64,000 nt of DNA, from positions 5,413,001 through 5,477,000 of the forward strand of contig NZ_CP017946.1 of NCBI RefSeq assembly GCF_003952665.1, read 5' to 3'. Each line of letters begins with the position of its first letter. Position 1 is the first letter of the stretch. Below are positions 23,904 to 32,127 of this stretch, piece by piece. This DNA comes from Bosea sp. Tri-49. GTDB taxonomy: Bacteria; Pseudomonadota; Alphaproteobacteria; Rhizobiales; Beijerinckiaceae. The translations under genes and the position numbers were made by a program. The notes beneath the pieces are model-generated. The model worked only from the letters and a program-made list of their open reading frames with translations. It was not told the origin of the DNA and did no database searches.

Positions 23904-24650
23904 ATGAACCGCAAAGACATCCTCGACCTGCCCTCGATGCCGCTTGCCGGGCCGAGCTATCCGGCCGGGCCGTACCGCTTCATCGACCGCGAATACATGA
24001 TCATCAGCTACGAGACCGATCCGGAGCTGATCCGCCATCACCTGCCCGAGCCGCTGATGCCGATCGCGCAGCCGGTGGTGCACTATGAATGGATCAAGAT
24101 GCCGGATTCCTCCGGCTTCGGCACCTATACCGAGACCGGCATCGTCATCCCCTGCCTATTCGGCGAGGAGGAGGTCAGCTTCGTCTCGCAGATGTATCTC
24201 GATATCGAGCCGCCGATCTCGGCCGGCCGCGAGATCTGGGGCTTCCCGAAGAAATACGCCCATCCCAAGCTCGAAGTGGTCAAGGACACGCTGACCGGCA
24301 CGCTCGAATATGCCGGCCAGCAGGTCGCCATGGGCACCATGGGCTACAAGCACGAGAGCCTCGCCGGCAATGGCGTGAAGACCACTGCGATGCTGACCAA
24401 GACGCAGGTCAACCTGAAGATCATCCCCGGCGTCGATGGCGAGCCGGAGATCTGCCAGCTCGTCGCGCTCAACCTGACCGACATCACGGTGAAGGGCTCC
24501 TGGATCGGCCCGGGCCGGCTACACCTGATCCCGCACGTCAATGCACCGGTCGCCGACTTGCCGGTGCGCAAGGTGCTCGGCGCCCATCACTTCATCGCCG
24601 ACCTGACGCTGCCGTTCGGGCGGAAGATCCACGATTACATGAATGGGTGA
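23904..24650 (+). CDS. adc: Acetoacetate decarboxylase
   Basis: A 248-residue decarboxylase converting acetoacetate to acetone and CO2 through a lysine Schiff base. The catalytic region GREIWGFPKKYAHPKLEVV contains the paired lysines. The N-terminal PYRFIDREYMIISYETDPELIRHHLPEPL and the final HHFIADLTLPFGRKIHDYM are typical. It lies ten bases after bdhA, forming a two-gene ketone-body operon that ends before a palindromic repeat element. Confidence 0.9.
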   Translation: MNRKDILDLPSMPLAGPSYPAGPYRFIDREYMIISYETDPELIRHHLPEPLMPIAQPVVHYEWIKMPDSSGFGTYTETGIVIPCLFGEEEVSFVSQMYLDIEPPISAGREIWGFPKKYAHPKLEVVKDTLTGTLEYAGQQVAMGTMGYKHESLAGNGVKTTAMLTKTQVNLKIIPGVDGEPEICQLVALNLTDITVKGSWIGPGRLHLIPHVNAPVADLPVRKVLGAHHFIADLTLPFGRKIHDYMNG

Positions 24651-24662
24651 GGCCCGCCGGCC

Positions 24663-24769
24663 GTCATTCTTGGGCGGAGCGAAGCGCAGGCCCGAGAATC
24701 TCATGGCGAGAAGGTGCTGGCTGGAGCCTCCTCCGGCCTGAGATGCTCGGGTCAAGCCCGAGCATGACG
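24663..24769. repeat. Intergenic palindromic repeat element, copy 1
   Basis: Starts GTCATTCTTGGGC, contains CCCGAGAATCTC, and ends with a hairpin at 24743-24765 whose arms are ATGCTCGGG and CCCGAGCAT around TCAAG. It is related to the element at 27010-27100 in the same orientation and sits between the convergent adc and aapM genes, where it may also terminate transcription. Confidence 0.75.
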
Positions 24770-24779
24770 CGCTGCGACG

Positions 24780-25826
24780 CTACCGCCCTCGCTTCGTCTC
24801 CAGGCTCCGGCTCCAGCGCGAGAGCGCAAAGCAGATCAGCCAGTAGATTCCGCCGGAGAAGACATAGGCCTCCATGTTCATGCCGACCCAGTTCGGGTCG
24901 GCGAGTGAGGCCTGGGCGATGCCGAGCAGGTCCAGTATCGAGACGACGAGAACGAGCGTGGTGTTCTTGACCAGCGCGATGAATTCGTTGGTGATCGCTG
25001 GCAGCGAGATGCGCAGCGCCTGCGGCAGGATGATGAACCAGGTCGCCTTCCAGTAGCTCAGGCCGAGCGCTGTCGCAGCCTCGCGCTGGCCCTTCGGAAG
25101 CGCCTGCAGCCCGCCGCGCACGGCTTCCGCCATATAAGCGGCGATGCAGAAGCCGAGGCCGATCACCGCGCGCGCCAGCCGGTCGACGCCGATGCCGGAC
25201 GGCATGATCAGGGGCAGCAGGAGCGAGGCGAGGAAGATCACCGCGATGATCGGCACGCCGCGCCAGAACTCGATGAACAGCACCGAGATCAGCTTGACCA
25301 CCTTCAGCTCGGACTGACGGCCGAGTGCGAGCAGGATGCCGAGCGGGATCGCGATCAGGCTGGCATAGATCGAGATGAAGACGGTCAGCATCAGCCCGCC
25401 CCATTCGCGCGTCTCGATCGCGCGAAGGCCGAAGCCACCGGCGAGCAGCCAGACGCCGAGGAACGGCAGGATGACGAGCGCCGCGAGGCCGAGGCGCAGC
25501 TTCAGCTGCTTCGGCGCCAGGACGATCGCGGCCCCGCTCAGCGCGAAGAGGATCCCAGCGAGGTTCGGACGCCAACGCTCGTCGACGGGATAGAAGCCGT
25601 ACATGAACTGGCCGAAGCGAGCCTTGACGAAGACCCAGCAGGCGCCGGTGCCGGCGCAGTCGTTGCGGGTCTGACCGCTCCAGGTCGCGTCGATCAGGGC
25701 CCAGCGGATGATAGGGACGGCGATCCAGGCGATGGCGGCGGCCAGCAGCAGCGTCACTACCGTCGTGGCAGGTGTGCCGAACAGGCGCTCGCGCCAACTG
25801 GTCGGGAGGGTTGCGGCGGCGCTCAT
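24780..25826 (-). CDS. aapM: General L-amino-acid ABC transporter permease AapM
   Basis: A 348-residue inner-membrane permease of the HisM/GlnP family with the extra-long N-terminal membrane region typical of AapM. The EAA loop reads EAVRGGLQALPKGQREAATALGLSYWKATWFIILPQALR, contacting an ATPase. Overlaps the aapQ stop by four bases, so the order of transcription is J, Q, M. No aapP ATPase gene follows; the next feature is a palindromic element and the convergent adc gene. Confidence 0.9.
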   Translation of the reverse strand: MSAAATLPTSWRERLFGTPATTVVTLLLAAAIAWIAVPIIRWALIDATWSGQTRNDCAGTGACWVFVKARFGQFMYGFYPVDERWRPNLAGILFALSGAAIVLAPKQLKLRLGLAALVILPFLGVWLLAGGFGLRAIETREWGGLMLTVFISIYASLIAIPLGILLALGRQSELKVVKLISVLFIEFWRGVPIIAVIFLASLLLPLIMPSGIGVDRLARAVIGLGFCIAAYMAEAVRGGLQALPKGQREAATALGLSYWKATWFIILPQALRISLPAITNEFIALVKNTTLVLVVSILDLLGIAQASLADPNWVGMNMEAYVFSGGIYWLICFALSRWSRSLETKRGR

Positions 25827-26986
25827 CGGGTCACCAGCGCGATGCGGGCATTGTACCAGTTCATGAAGGCCGAGACGGCGAGGCCGATGACCAGATAGAG
25901 CGCGAGCGTCATGGCGATGATCTCGATCGCCTGGCCAGTGTTGGTGAGCGCCGAGCCCATGAACAGGCTGACCACGTCGGGATAGGCGATGGCGGCGCCG
26001 AAGGACGAGTTCTTCAGCACGTTGAGATACTGGTTGGTCATCGGCGGCGTCATCACCCGCAGCGCCTGCGGGATAGTGACGAGCCTGAGCGTCTGGCCGG
26101 GACGCAAGCCAAGCGCGCTCGAGGCCTCGATCTGGCCGTGCGGGACCGACTGGATGCCGCCGCGCACGATCTCGGCGATGAAGCCGGCGGTGTAAGTGAC
26201 CAGCGCTGCCAGCAGCGCGACGAATTCGGGGATGACGACGAAGCCGCCGCGATAGTTGAAGCCGCGCAGCACGGGAATGTCCCAGCGCGTCGCCAGGCTC
26301 GCCCAGGTGAGCGCCAACACGGGGATGAGCAGCAGCAGGACGAGGCCGACGCGCAGGATCGGCGCGTCCCGGCCGGTCGCCTCCTTGCGCCGTCTCGCCC
26401 AGCGCAGGAACAGCCAGTGCAGCAGGCAGGAGATGGCGATTGCGATGAAGGCGTATTTTAAGTTTGCGCCCGCATCGGGCAGCGGGATGGTCAGGCCGCG
26501 ATTGTTGAGGAAGGCGACGCCGAAGACCGAGAGGCTCTCGCGTGGCGCCGGCAAGGCGGCGATCACGCCGAAATACCAGAAGAGCACGAAGAACAGCAGC
26601 GGGATGTTGCGGACGAACTCGACATAGGCGCCGGCGATCGCCTGGACCAACCAGATCGAGGAGAGCCTGGCGATACCGATCAGGAAGCCGAGCGCCGTCG
26701 ACAGCACCAGCGCGATCACGGTGACCAGCAGCGTATTGGCGACGCCGGCCCAGAACAGCGACAGGATGTTGTCAGACTGGGTGTAGCCGGTGAGGACGAA
26801 CGGCACCTCGATGCCGGAGGTGCGCCAGAGGAAATTGAAGCCCGAGGCGATACCGGCCTGGACCATGTTCTGTGAGGCGTTGCGGATGAAATAGACCAGC
26901 AGCGCCGCAAGGCCGATCAGCAGCGCCGCCTGGTAGAAGACGTCGCGAACGCGCTTGTCGTTGATGAAGGCGAAGGCTTTGCTCAA
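25823..26986 (-). CDS. aapQ: General L-amino-acid ABC transporter permease AapQ
   Basis: A 387-residue partner permease. The AapQ start KAFAFINDKRVRDVFYQAALLIGLAALLVYF and the motif YVEFVRNIPLLFFVLFWYF are characteristic. The EAA loop is EIVRGGIQSVPHGQIEASSALGLRPGQTLRLVTIPQALR. It forms the heterodimeric channel with AapM and lies 122 bases after aapJ, with a palindromic element in the gap. Confidence 0.9.
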   Translation of the reverse strand: MSKAFAFINDKRVRDVFYQAALLIGLAALLVYFIRNASQNMVQAGIASGFNFLWRTSGIEVPFVLTGYTQSDNILSLFWAGVANTLLVTVIALVLSTALGFLIGIARLSSIWLVQAIAGAYVEFVRNIPLLFFVLFWYFGVIAALPAPRESLSVFGVAFLNNRGLTIPLPDAGANLKYAFIAIAISCLLHWLFLRWARRRKEATGRDAPILRVGLVLLLLIPVLALTWASLATRWDIPVLRGFNYRGGFVVIPEFVALLAALVTYTAGFIAEIVRGGIQSVPHGQIEASSALGLRPGQTLRLVTIPQALRVMTPPMTNQYLNVLKNSSFGAAIAYPDVVSLFMGSALTNTGQAIEIIAMTLALYLVIGLAVSAFMNWYNARIALVTR

Positions 26987-27009
26987 GGGGCGGCCATCCG
27001 GCTTGGGGC

Positions 27010-27100
27010 GTCATTCTCGGGCGCAGCGGAGCTGCGACCCGAGAATCTCCTGACACGAAGGCTGGTTTCCGAGATGGTCGGGTCAAGCCCGACCATGACG
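27010..27100. repeat. Intergenic palindromic repeat element, copy 2
   Basis: Starts GTCATTCTCGGGC and ends with a hairpin at 27074-27096 whose arms are ATGGTCGGG and CCCGACCAT around TCAAG. Relative to copy 1 the stem carries a paired C-to-G and G-to-C change that preserves pairing. Located between aapJ and aapQ within one operon, where it may modulate the ratio of binding protein to permease. Confidence 0.78.
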
Positions 27101-27108
27101 GGGTCGTC

Positions 27109-28137
27109 TCATTGGAACGGCGGGGTGAAGATCAGGCCGCCCTTGGTCCAGAGCTGGTTCTGGCCGCGCTCGAGCTTCAGCGGCGACTCGAGGCCAACGG
27201 TGCGCTCATAGCTCTCGCCATAGTTCCCGACCTGCTTGATCGCCTTGTACATCCAGTCGTCGGCCAGGCCCATCATCGCGCCGAAGCCGCCCTCGGCGCC
27301 GAGCAGGCGGCGGACCTCGGTGTTCTTCGAGTTCGCCTTCATCTCGTCGACGTTCTTGGAGGTGACACCGAGCATCTCGGCGGCGATGGTGCCGTTGAGC
27401 ACCCAGCGCACGATCAGCTGCCAGCGCTCGTCGCCATAGCGGGTCACCGGACCCTGCGGATCGTTCGAGATCGGCTTGGTCAGGATGATGTGATCGTCCG
27501 GGACCTTGAGCTTGGCACGCTGGCCGGCGAGCGCGCCGACGCCGGCGGTGTAGGCGTCGCAGCGGCCGCTGTCATAGGCGGTGATGGCGTCATCGTTCTT
27601 CTGGAAATTGGTGATGGTGACCTTGAGGTTGCGCTCGCGGAACCAGTCGGCGGCGTTCTTCTCCTCGGTCGAGCCGGCGGCGACGCAGACCGAGGCGCCG
27701 TCGAGCTCCTCGGCCGACTTCACATTGGCCTTCTTGCGGACGATGAAGGTCTGGCCTTCGTAGAAGTTGATGCCCTGGAAGTTCAGGCCGAGCGTGGCGT
27801 TGCGCGAGAAGGTGATGGTCGAATTGCGCGAGAGCACGTCGACCTGGCCCGATTGCAGGATCGGCCAACGCTGCTGCACCGAGGTCGGCGTGTACTTCAC
27901 CTTGGTGGCGTCGCCGAGCACGGCAGCCGCGAGCGCACGGCAATAATCGACGTCGAGCCCGGTCCACTCGCCCTTGTCGTTGGCGAAGGAGAAGCCGGGC
28001 AGGCCGAGATGCACGCCGCATTCGAGATGGCCGCGCGCCTTGATCGCGTCGAGCGTCGGGCTTGGCGCGAGCTGCTGGGCGGAAGCGGCGAGGGTGCCGG
28101 CGGCGAAGAGCGCCGCGGCGAGAACAAAGGTCTTCAT
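27109..28137 (-). CDS. aapJ: General L-amino-acid ABC transporter binding protein AapJ
   Basis: A 342-residue periplasmic binding protein with a signal peptide (MKTFVLAAALFAAGTLAASA, cleavage around ASA-QQ). The family motif GHLECGVHLGLPGFSFANDKGEWTGLDVDYCRALAAAVLG is clear, and NSKNTEVRRLLGAEGGFG with an AWMYKAI-like segment lies near the end. First gene of aapJQM, binding a broad range of L-amino acids. The ATG at 28137 follows GGGGAACG on the minus strand. Confidence 0.92.
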   Translation of the reverse strand: MKTFVLAAALFAAGTLAASAQQLAPSPTLDAIKARGHLECGVHLGLPGFSFANDKGEWTGLDVDYCRALAAAVLGDATKVKYTPTSVQQRWPILQSGQVDVLSRNSTITFSRNATLGLNFQGINFYEGQTFIVRKKANVKSAEELDGASVCVAAGSTEEKNAADWFRERNLKVTITNFQKNDDAITAYDSGRCDAYTAGVGALAGQRAKLKVPDDHIILTKPISNDPQGPVTRYGDERWQLIVRWVLNGTIAAEMLGVTSKNVDEMKANSKNTEVRRLLGAEGGFGAMMGLADDWMYKAIKQVGNYGESYERTVGLESPLKLERGQNQLWTKGGLIFTPPFQ

Positions 28138-28264
28138 GTGCGTTCCCCAGTCTGCATCGGCATTGCGCCGCGTTGGGGCGACTATGCAACAGCCTGACCG
28201 GGGAAGGTAAGGGGGGTGTTTGCTGTTTCCTGCCAAAGCTTGACGCGGCGGCAGCGCAGGCGGC

Positions 28265-28606
28265 CTACCAGCCGCGCTGGGCCTTGATCGCCTGCTTCTG
28301 CATGTCCTTCTGCTGGCGCCAGTAGTCCTTCTGCGCATCGATCTGCATACGCTGGTAGTCGCGGATGCGGTCCTTGCGCGAGGTCGCGTCGCGATAGTCG
28401 TTCCAGTCGTAGTGGTCGTCGTGGACGTCGTCGTCGCCCAGCGCATCGAAGAAGTTGCGCAGGGCGGAGCGGGCGGGCTCGATCGGCAGGGCGGAGGCTG
28501 CCCCCGGCAGCGGCATGAAGGCCGGCGCGGCCGAGACATTGGAGCCGGCGACGAGGGCGATGGCGAGCGACAGGACAGCGGTACGGATCATCATGATAGT
28601 GCTCAT
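28265..28606 (-). CDS. Small secreted hypothetical protein
   Basis: About 113 residues with a signal peptide (MSTIMMIRTAVLSLAIALVAGSNVSA, cleavage before APAFMP). The mature part is highly charged: ALGDDDVHDDHYDWNDYRDATSRKDRIRDYQR, then a Lys/Gln/Trp-rich helix ending RGW. The Asp/His cluster could bind cations. No domain is recognised. It lies upstream of aapJ on the same strand but 127 bases away, so probably separate from it, and is six bases downstream of the serine hydrolase stop. Confidence 0.65.
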   Translation of the reverse strand: MSTIMMIRTAVLSLAIALVAGSNVSAAPAFMPLPGAASALPIEPARSALRNFFDALGDDDVHDDHYDWNDYRDATSRKDRIRDYQRMQIDAQKDYWRQQKDMQKQAIKAQRGW

Positions 28607-28611
28607 GTCCG

Positions 28612-30150
28612 TCACTGTGCCGACCGGCCAAAGGAATGCGGCAGTTTCGGGCTGAGCCAGCGCATCTGCGTGATCTTGCCCGCGGCGTCGGTCTCGAAGC
28701 GCAGCCGGACGAATGGCTCGCCGCCGGACATCTCGGCGGGCGCGACGAAGGCGCCGACCGGCGCCAGCCGCGCCTGGAACAGGTAGGGATCGTCCCTGTT
28801 CGGCTCGAGCAGGATCTGCGCCTCGGTCTTCTCCAGCGTGAGGTTGAGCTTGCCCTCAGTGAGCGCGACGGTGGCGTCGCCGAGGATCGGTGAGGCATAG
28901 CTCCCGGCGAAGGTCGCGGCGATCGGCGACAGGGGGCCGGGCACGAAGCCGGCCGCCTCGGCCTTCGCTGCCTCGCGACGCCCCTTCGCAGCCGTGGCGG
29001 CGAGCGCGATGTTGTCGACGACAGGGTTGCCGAGCACCCGATCGTAGAACCACATCGCCAGCGCGTCCGGCATGCCGCCATTGTCGAGATTGGTCAGGAT
29101 GACGATGCCGGTCTTGCCGTCCGGCAGGAAGCCGGCATGGGCGCCGAAGCCGGCGGTACCGCCATTGTGCCAGATGATCCGGCCGCGCGGCGTCGCGGTC
29201 GCGACCCAGCCGATAGCGTAGCTGGTGCGCTCGTTCATGGCGACGCGCGGCGTCCAGGTGACGTCGAGATTGCCTTCGGAGACCAGGACCTTGCCCTCGA
29301 AATGGCCGCGGCCGAGCTGCAGGCGCAGCCATTTCGCCATGTCGGGGATGTTCGAGTTGAGAGCCCCCGCCGGGCCGAGCGCATAGGGGAAGGAAGGATG
29401 AAAGGGCACGGCGACAGGCTTGTCGGCGAGGCGATGCCCCTGCGCATGGTTGGGCGCTGCGGTGATCGCCTCGGCCGTGGCCGTCGTTGCGCTCATGCCG
29501 AGCGGGGTCAGCAGGCTCTTCTGCAGCGAGCCGAACCAGGACGGCGCGCCATTGGCCTTGGCGACGATCTCGCCGCCGACGACATGTGGGATGTTGAGAT
29601 AGCGGAAATCGGAGCGGAACAGGCCGAGCTGCGGTGCGACCCGTAGCGAGCGGATCAGCGTCTGCTTGTCGTAGCCGAGCATGGTGAGCGCGTCGTTGAC
29701 ATAGGCCGTCAGGCCCGAGCGCTGGGCGGCGAGGTCGAGCACCCGGAAATCGCGGGTGACCCAGGGATCGGCGAGCTGGAACTCGGGGACATGGTCGATG
29801 ACCGGGTCGTTCCAGCCGAGCCGGCCGGCATCGACCGCCTGCGCCAATGTGGTGGCGAGGAAGGCCTTGGTAGTCGAGCCGATCTGGAAGATCGTCTCGG
29901 GTGTGACCTGGTCGGGCTTGCCGAGCGCGCGGACGCCGAAGCCCTTGGCGTAGATCAGCTTGTCGTCATGGACGATGCCGATGGCGACGCCCGGCACCGA
30001 GAAAGCCTTCATGCCCTCGGCGACCTGCTTCTCGAACTCCGGCAGCAGCGCTTCGATCGAACCTTGAGTGGGCCGCTGTGCGTCCGCTTTCGTCACGCCG
30101 GAGAGGGCCGCGATGCCGAACAGGAGCGCGGCTGCGATGATGCGCTTCAT
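28612..30150 (-). CDS. Serine hydrolase, class C beta-lactamase/PBP4* family
   Basis: A 512-residue exported serine hydrolase. The signal peptide is MKRIIAAALLFGIAALSGVTKADA. The nucleophile motif is STTK (IFQIGSTTKAFLATTLAQ), a Tyr-x-Asn motif lies in FRYLNIPH, and HNGGTAGFG replaces the KTG triad. The C-terminal ~110 residues form a lipocalin-like domain (FAGSYASPILGDATVALTEGKLNLTLEK) common in DUF3471-type members. Probably an esterase or D-amino peptidase rather than a drug-resistance enzyme. Confidence 0.85.
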   Translation of the reverse strand: MKRIIAAALLFGIAALSGVTKADAQRPTQGSIEALLPEFEKQVAEGMKAFSVPGVAIGIVHDDKLIYAKGFGVRALGKPDQVTPETIFQIGSTTKAFLATTLAQAVDAGRLGWNDPVIDHVPEFQLADPWVTRDFRVLDLAAQRSGLTAYVNDALTMLGYDKQTLIRSLRVAPQLGLFRSDFRYLNIPHVVGGEIVAKANGAPSWFGSLQKSLLTPLGMSATTATAEAITAAPNHAQGHRLADKPVAVPFHPSFPYALGPAGALNSNIPDMAKWLRLQLGRGHFEGKVLVSEGNLDVTWTPRVAMNERTSYAIGWVATATPRGRIIWHNGGTAGFGAHAGFLPDGKTGIVILTNLDNGGMPDALAMWFYDRVLGNPVVDNIALAATAAKGRREAAKAEAAGFVPGPLSPIAATFAGSYASPILGDATVALTEGKLNLTLEKTEAQILLEPNRDDPYLFQARLAPVGAFVAPAEMSGGEPFVRLRFETDAAGKITQMRWLSPKLPHSFGRSAQ

Positions 30151-30304
30151 TCACTATCCCCCCAAGCATCGCAAAGGCCGACAGATCGTGCTGCCGAAAG
30201 CGGGCAGGCCCGCCGGCGGCGCGACGATCACATGTCATGCTCTGACCCCAAGTAAATAGGATCAGGAGATTGTGACGGGATTGGTGCCTCCGCGGGAGCG
30301 CCGC

Positions 30305-31069
30305 TCAGCCGGGCAGGAAGGCGAGCTTTCCATCCTCGCCTCTGACGGTCTCGATCGCGACGCCGTAAAGCGCCGCGAGTTGTTCCGGTGTCAGCAGATC
30401 GGTTGCCTTGCCGCTCGCAAGCGCGCGGCCGTCGCGCAGGAGCAATGCCTGGTCGGCATAGCGCAGCGCCTGGTTCGGATCATGGGTGGTGAAGAGCACG
30501 CCGAGACCCTCGCCGGCGAGCCGCCGGATCTGGCTCATCACCTTGCCCTGATTTCCGAAATCGAGACTAGCCGTCGGCTCGTCGAGGATGATGTAGCGCG
30601 GCTCCTGCGCTAGCGCGCGGGCGATCATGACGAGCTGGCGCTCGCCGCCGGAGATCTCGGTATAGGGGCGCTCTGCCAGATGCGGGATGCCGAGCCGCTG
30701 CAGCATCGCACCCACCACCTCACGGTCATGCGCGGAGGGGGCCGCGAACAGGCTGGAGCGGGCGGTGCGCCCCATCAGCACCACTTCCGTGACCGAGAAG
30801 GCGAAGGTTCCGGCATGGACCTGCGGCACATAGGCGAGGGCGCGGGCGCGCTCGCCGACCGAGAGCCCAGCCAATGGCTTGCCGTCGAGCGTGAGCGTGC
30901 CCGCCTTCGCCGGCAACAGGCCGAGCAGGGTCTTCAGCAACGTGGTCTTGCCGTGGCCGTTCGGGCCGAGCAGGGCCAGCACCTGCCCGCCGGCGAGATC
31001 GAGCGCGATATCGCGGCCGATCTCGCGCTCGCGGTAGCCATAGGCCAGGGCGGTGGCTTCGAGGCTCAC
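30305..31069 (-). CDS. ABC importer ATPase, FepC/BtuD type
   Basis: A 254-residue ATP-binding subunit. Walker A is GPNGHGKTT, the signature is EISGGERQLVMIARALAQEP and Walker B is IILDEPTASLD. The frame is open far upstream, but the real start is the GTG at 31069, which overlaps the permease stop (GTGA). It is the last gene of a nine-gene minus-strand operon, energising the FecCD-type permease before it. Its substrate is inferred from the operon as molybdate/tungstate or another metal species. Confidence 0.88.
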   Translation of the reverse strand: MSLEATALAYGYREREIGRDIALDLAGGQVLALLGPNGHGKTTLLKTLLGLLPAKAGTLTLDGKPLAGLSVGERARALAYVPQVHAGTFAFSVTEVVLMGRTARSSLFAAPSAHDREVVGAMLQRLGIPHLAERPYTEISGGERQLVMIARALAQEPRYIILDEPTASLDFGNQGKVMSQIRRLAGEGLGVLFTTHDPNQALRYADQALLLRDGRALASGKATDLLTPEQLAALYGVAIETVRGEDGKLAFLPG

Positions 31070-32076
31070 GACCAGCCTCCGCGCGCCGAGGCGAGAAGCC
31101 AGATGAAGAAGGGCGTGCCGATCACGGCGGTGAGAATGCCGAGCGGCGTCTCGACAGGGGCGGCGGTGCGCGCCAGCGTGTCGATGGCGAGGAGATAGCC
31201 GCCGCCTAACAGCGCGGCCGTTGGCATCAGCCGGCCGAAATCGGGGCCGACGAGGAAGCGGGCGAGATGCGGCACGACGAGGCCGACCCAGCCGATGATG
31301 CCGGCTGCCGCGACGCTCGCCGCCGTCACCAATGTCGCGGCGGCGACGATGGCGATCCGAAGCGGGCCGGTGGCGAGGCCGAGCGCGCGCGCTTCCTCCT
31401 CCGGTAGCGACATCACGCTCATACGCCAGCGCAGCGCCAGCAGGACGACGGCGCCGATCAGGACCGGGCCGAGCAGAGGGATGAGGTCGGGCTTGGCCGT
31501 GCCGGCGAGGCTGCCGAGCAGCCAGAAGGTCATGGCCGGGAGCTGGTTGTACGGATCGGCCCAGTACTTCACCAGGCCGATGCCGGCGCCGAGCAGCGAG
31601 CCGACGACGACGCCGGTCAGTACCAGCACGAGCACGGGATCGCCGCGCCGGATCGTCGAGCCGACCGCGTAGACCGCTCCGACCGCGACGAGTCCGCCGA
31701 TGAAGGCGGCAAGCTGGGTGCCGAACAGACCGAGCGAGAGATAGATGCCGATCACCGCGCCAAGCGCCGCGCCCGAGGACGCGCCGAGGATATCGGGCGA
31801 GACCAGCGGGTTGCGGAACAGGCCCTGGAAGGCGCAGCCGGCAATGGCAAGCGCAGCCCCGCACAGGATCGCCGCGACGATGCGCGGGCCGCGGATGTTC
31901 CAGACCACGGTCTCGATCTGTGGCGGTAGGCCGGAGGGCTCGCCCGAGAAGAATGACCAAACGAGGCGGGCAAGGTCGCCGGGCGCGACCGGAAAGCGCC
32001 CGAGCGCGAAGGCGGCGAGCACGGCGAGCGCGAGCAGGAGGAGGGCGATCAGGTTGCCGCGCAGGGAGGAGGTCAT
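31066..32076 (-). CDS. ABC importer permease, FecCD family
   Basis: A 336-residue permease with about ten hydrophobic helices. Family landmarks are WNIRGPRIVAAILCGAALAIAGCAFQGLFRNPLVSPDILGASSGAALGAVIG near the N-terminus and FIGGLVAVGAVYAV. This is the type II importer fold used for ferric siderophores, cobalamin, haem and, in Haemophilus MolBC, molybdate. Sits between its binding protein and ATPase genes. Confidence 0.88.
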   Translation of the reverse strand: MTSSLRGNLIALLLLALAVLAAFALGRFPVAPGDLARLVWSFFSGEPSGLPPQIETVVWNIRGPRIVAAILCGAALAIAGCAFQGLFRNPLVSPDILGASSGAALGAVIGIYLSLGLFGTQLAAFIGGLVAVGAVYAVGSTIRRGDPVLVLVLTGVVVGSLLGAGIGLVKYWADPYNQLPAMTFWLLGSLAGTAKPDLIPLLGPVLIGAVVLLALRWRMSVMSLPEEEARALGLATGPLRIAIVAAATLVTAASVAAAGIIGWVGLVVPHLARFLVGPDFGRLMPTAALLGGGYLLAIDTLARTAAPVETPLGILTAVIGTPFFIWLLASARGGWS

Positions 32077-32127
32077 TGCAGGCGCAGCGAAGCAAGTCGG
32101 GCGGCAAGCCGCAAGGCCATCATCGGT

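Noticed and set aside
28612..30150. Antibiotic-resistance beta-lactamase
   Set aside because: Class C-like fold but large C-terminal lipocalin-like domain and HxG motif fit the esterase/PBP4* group better.
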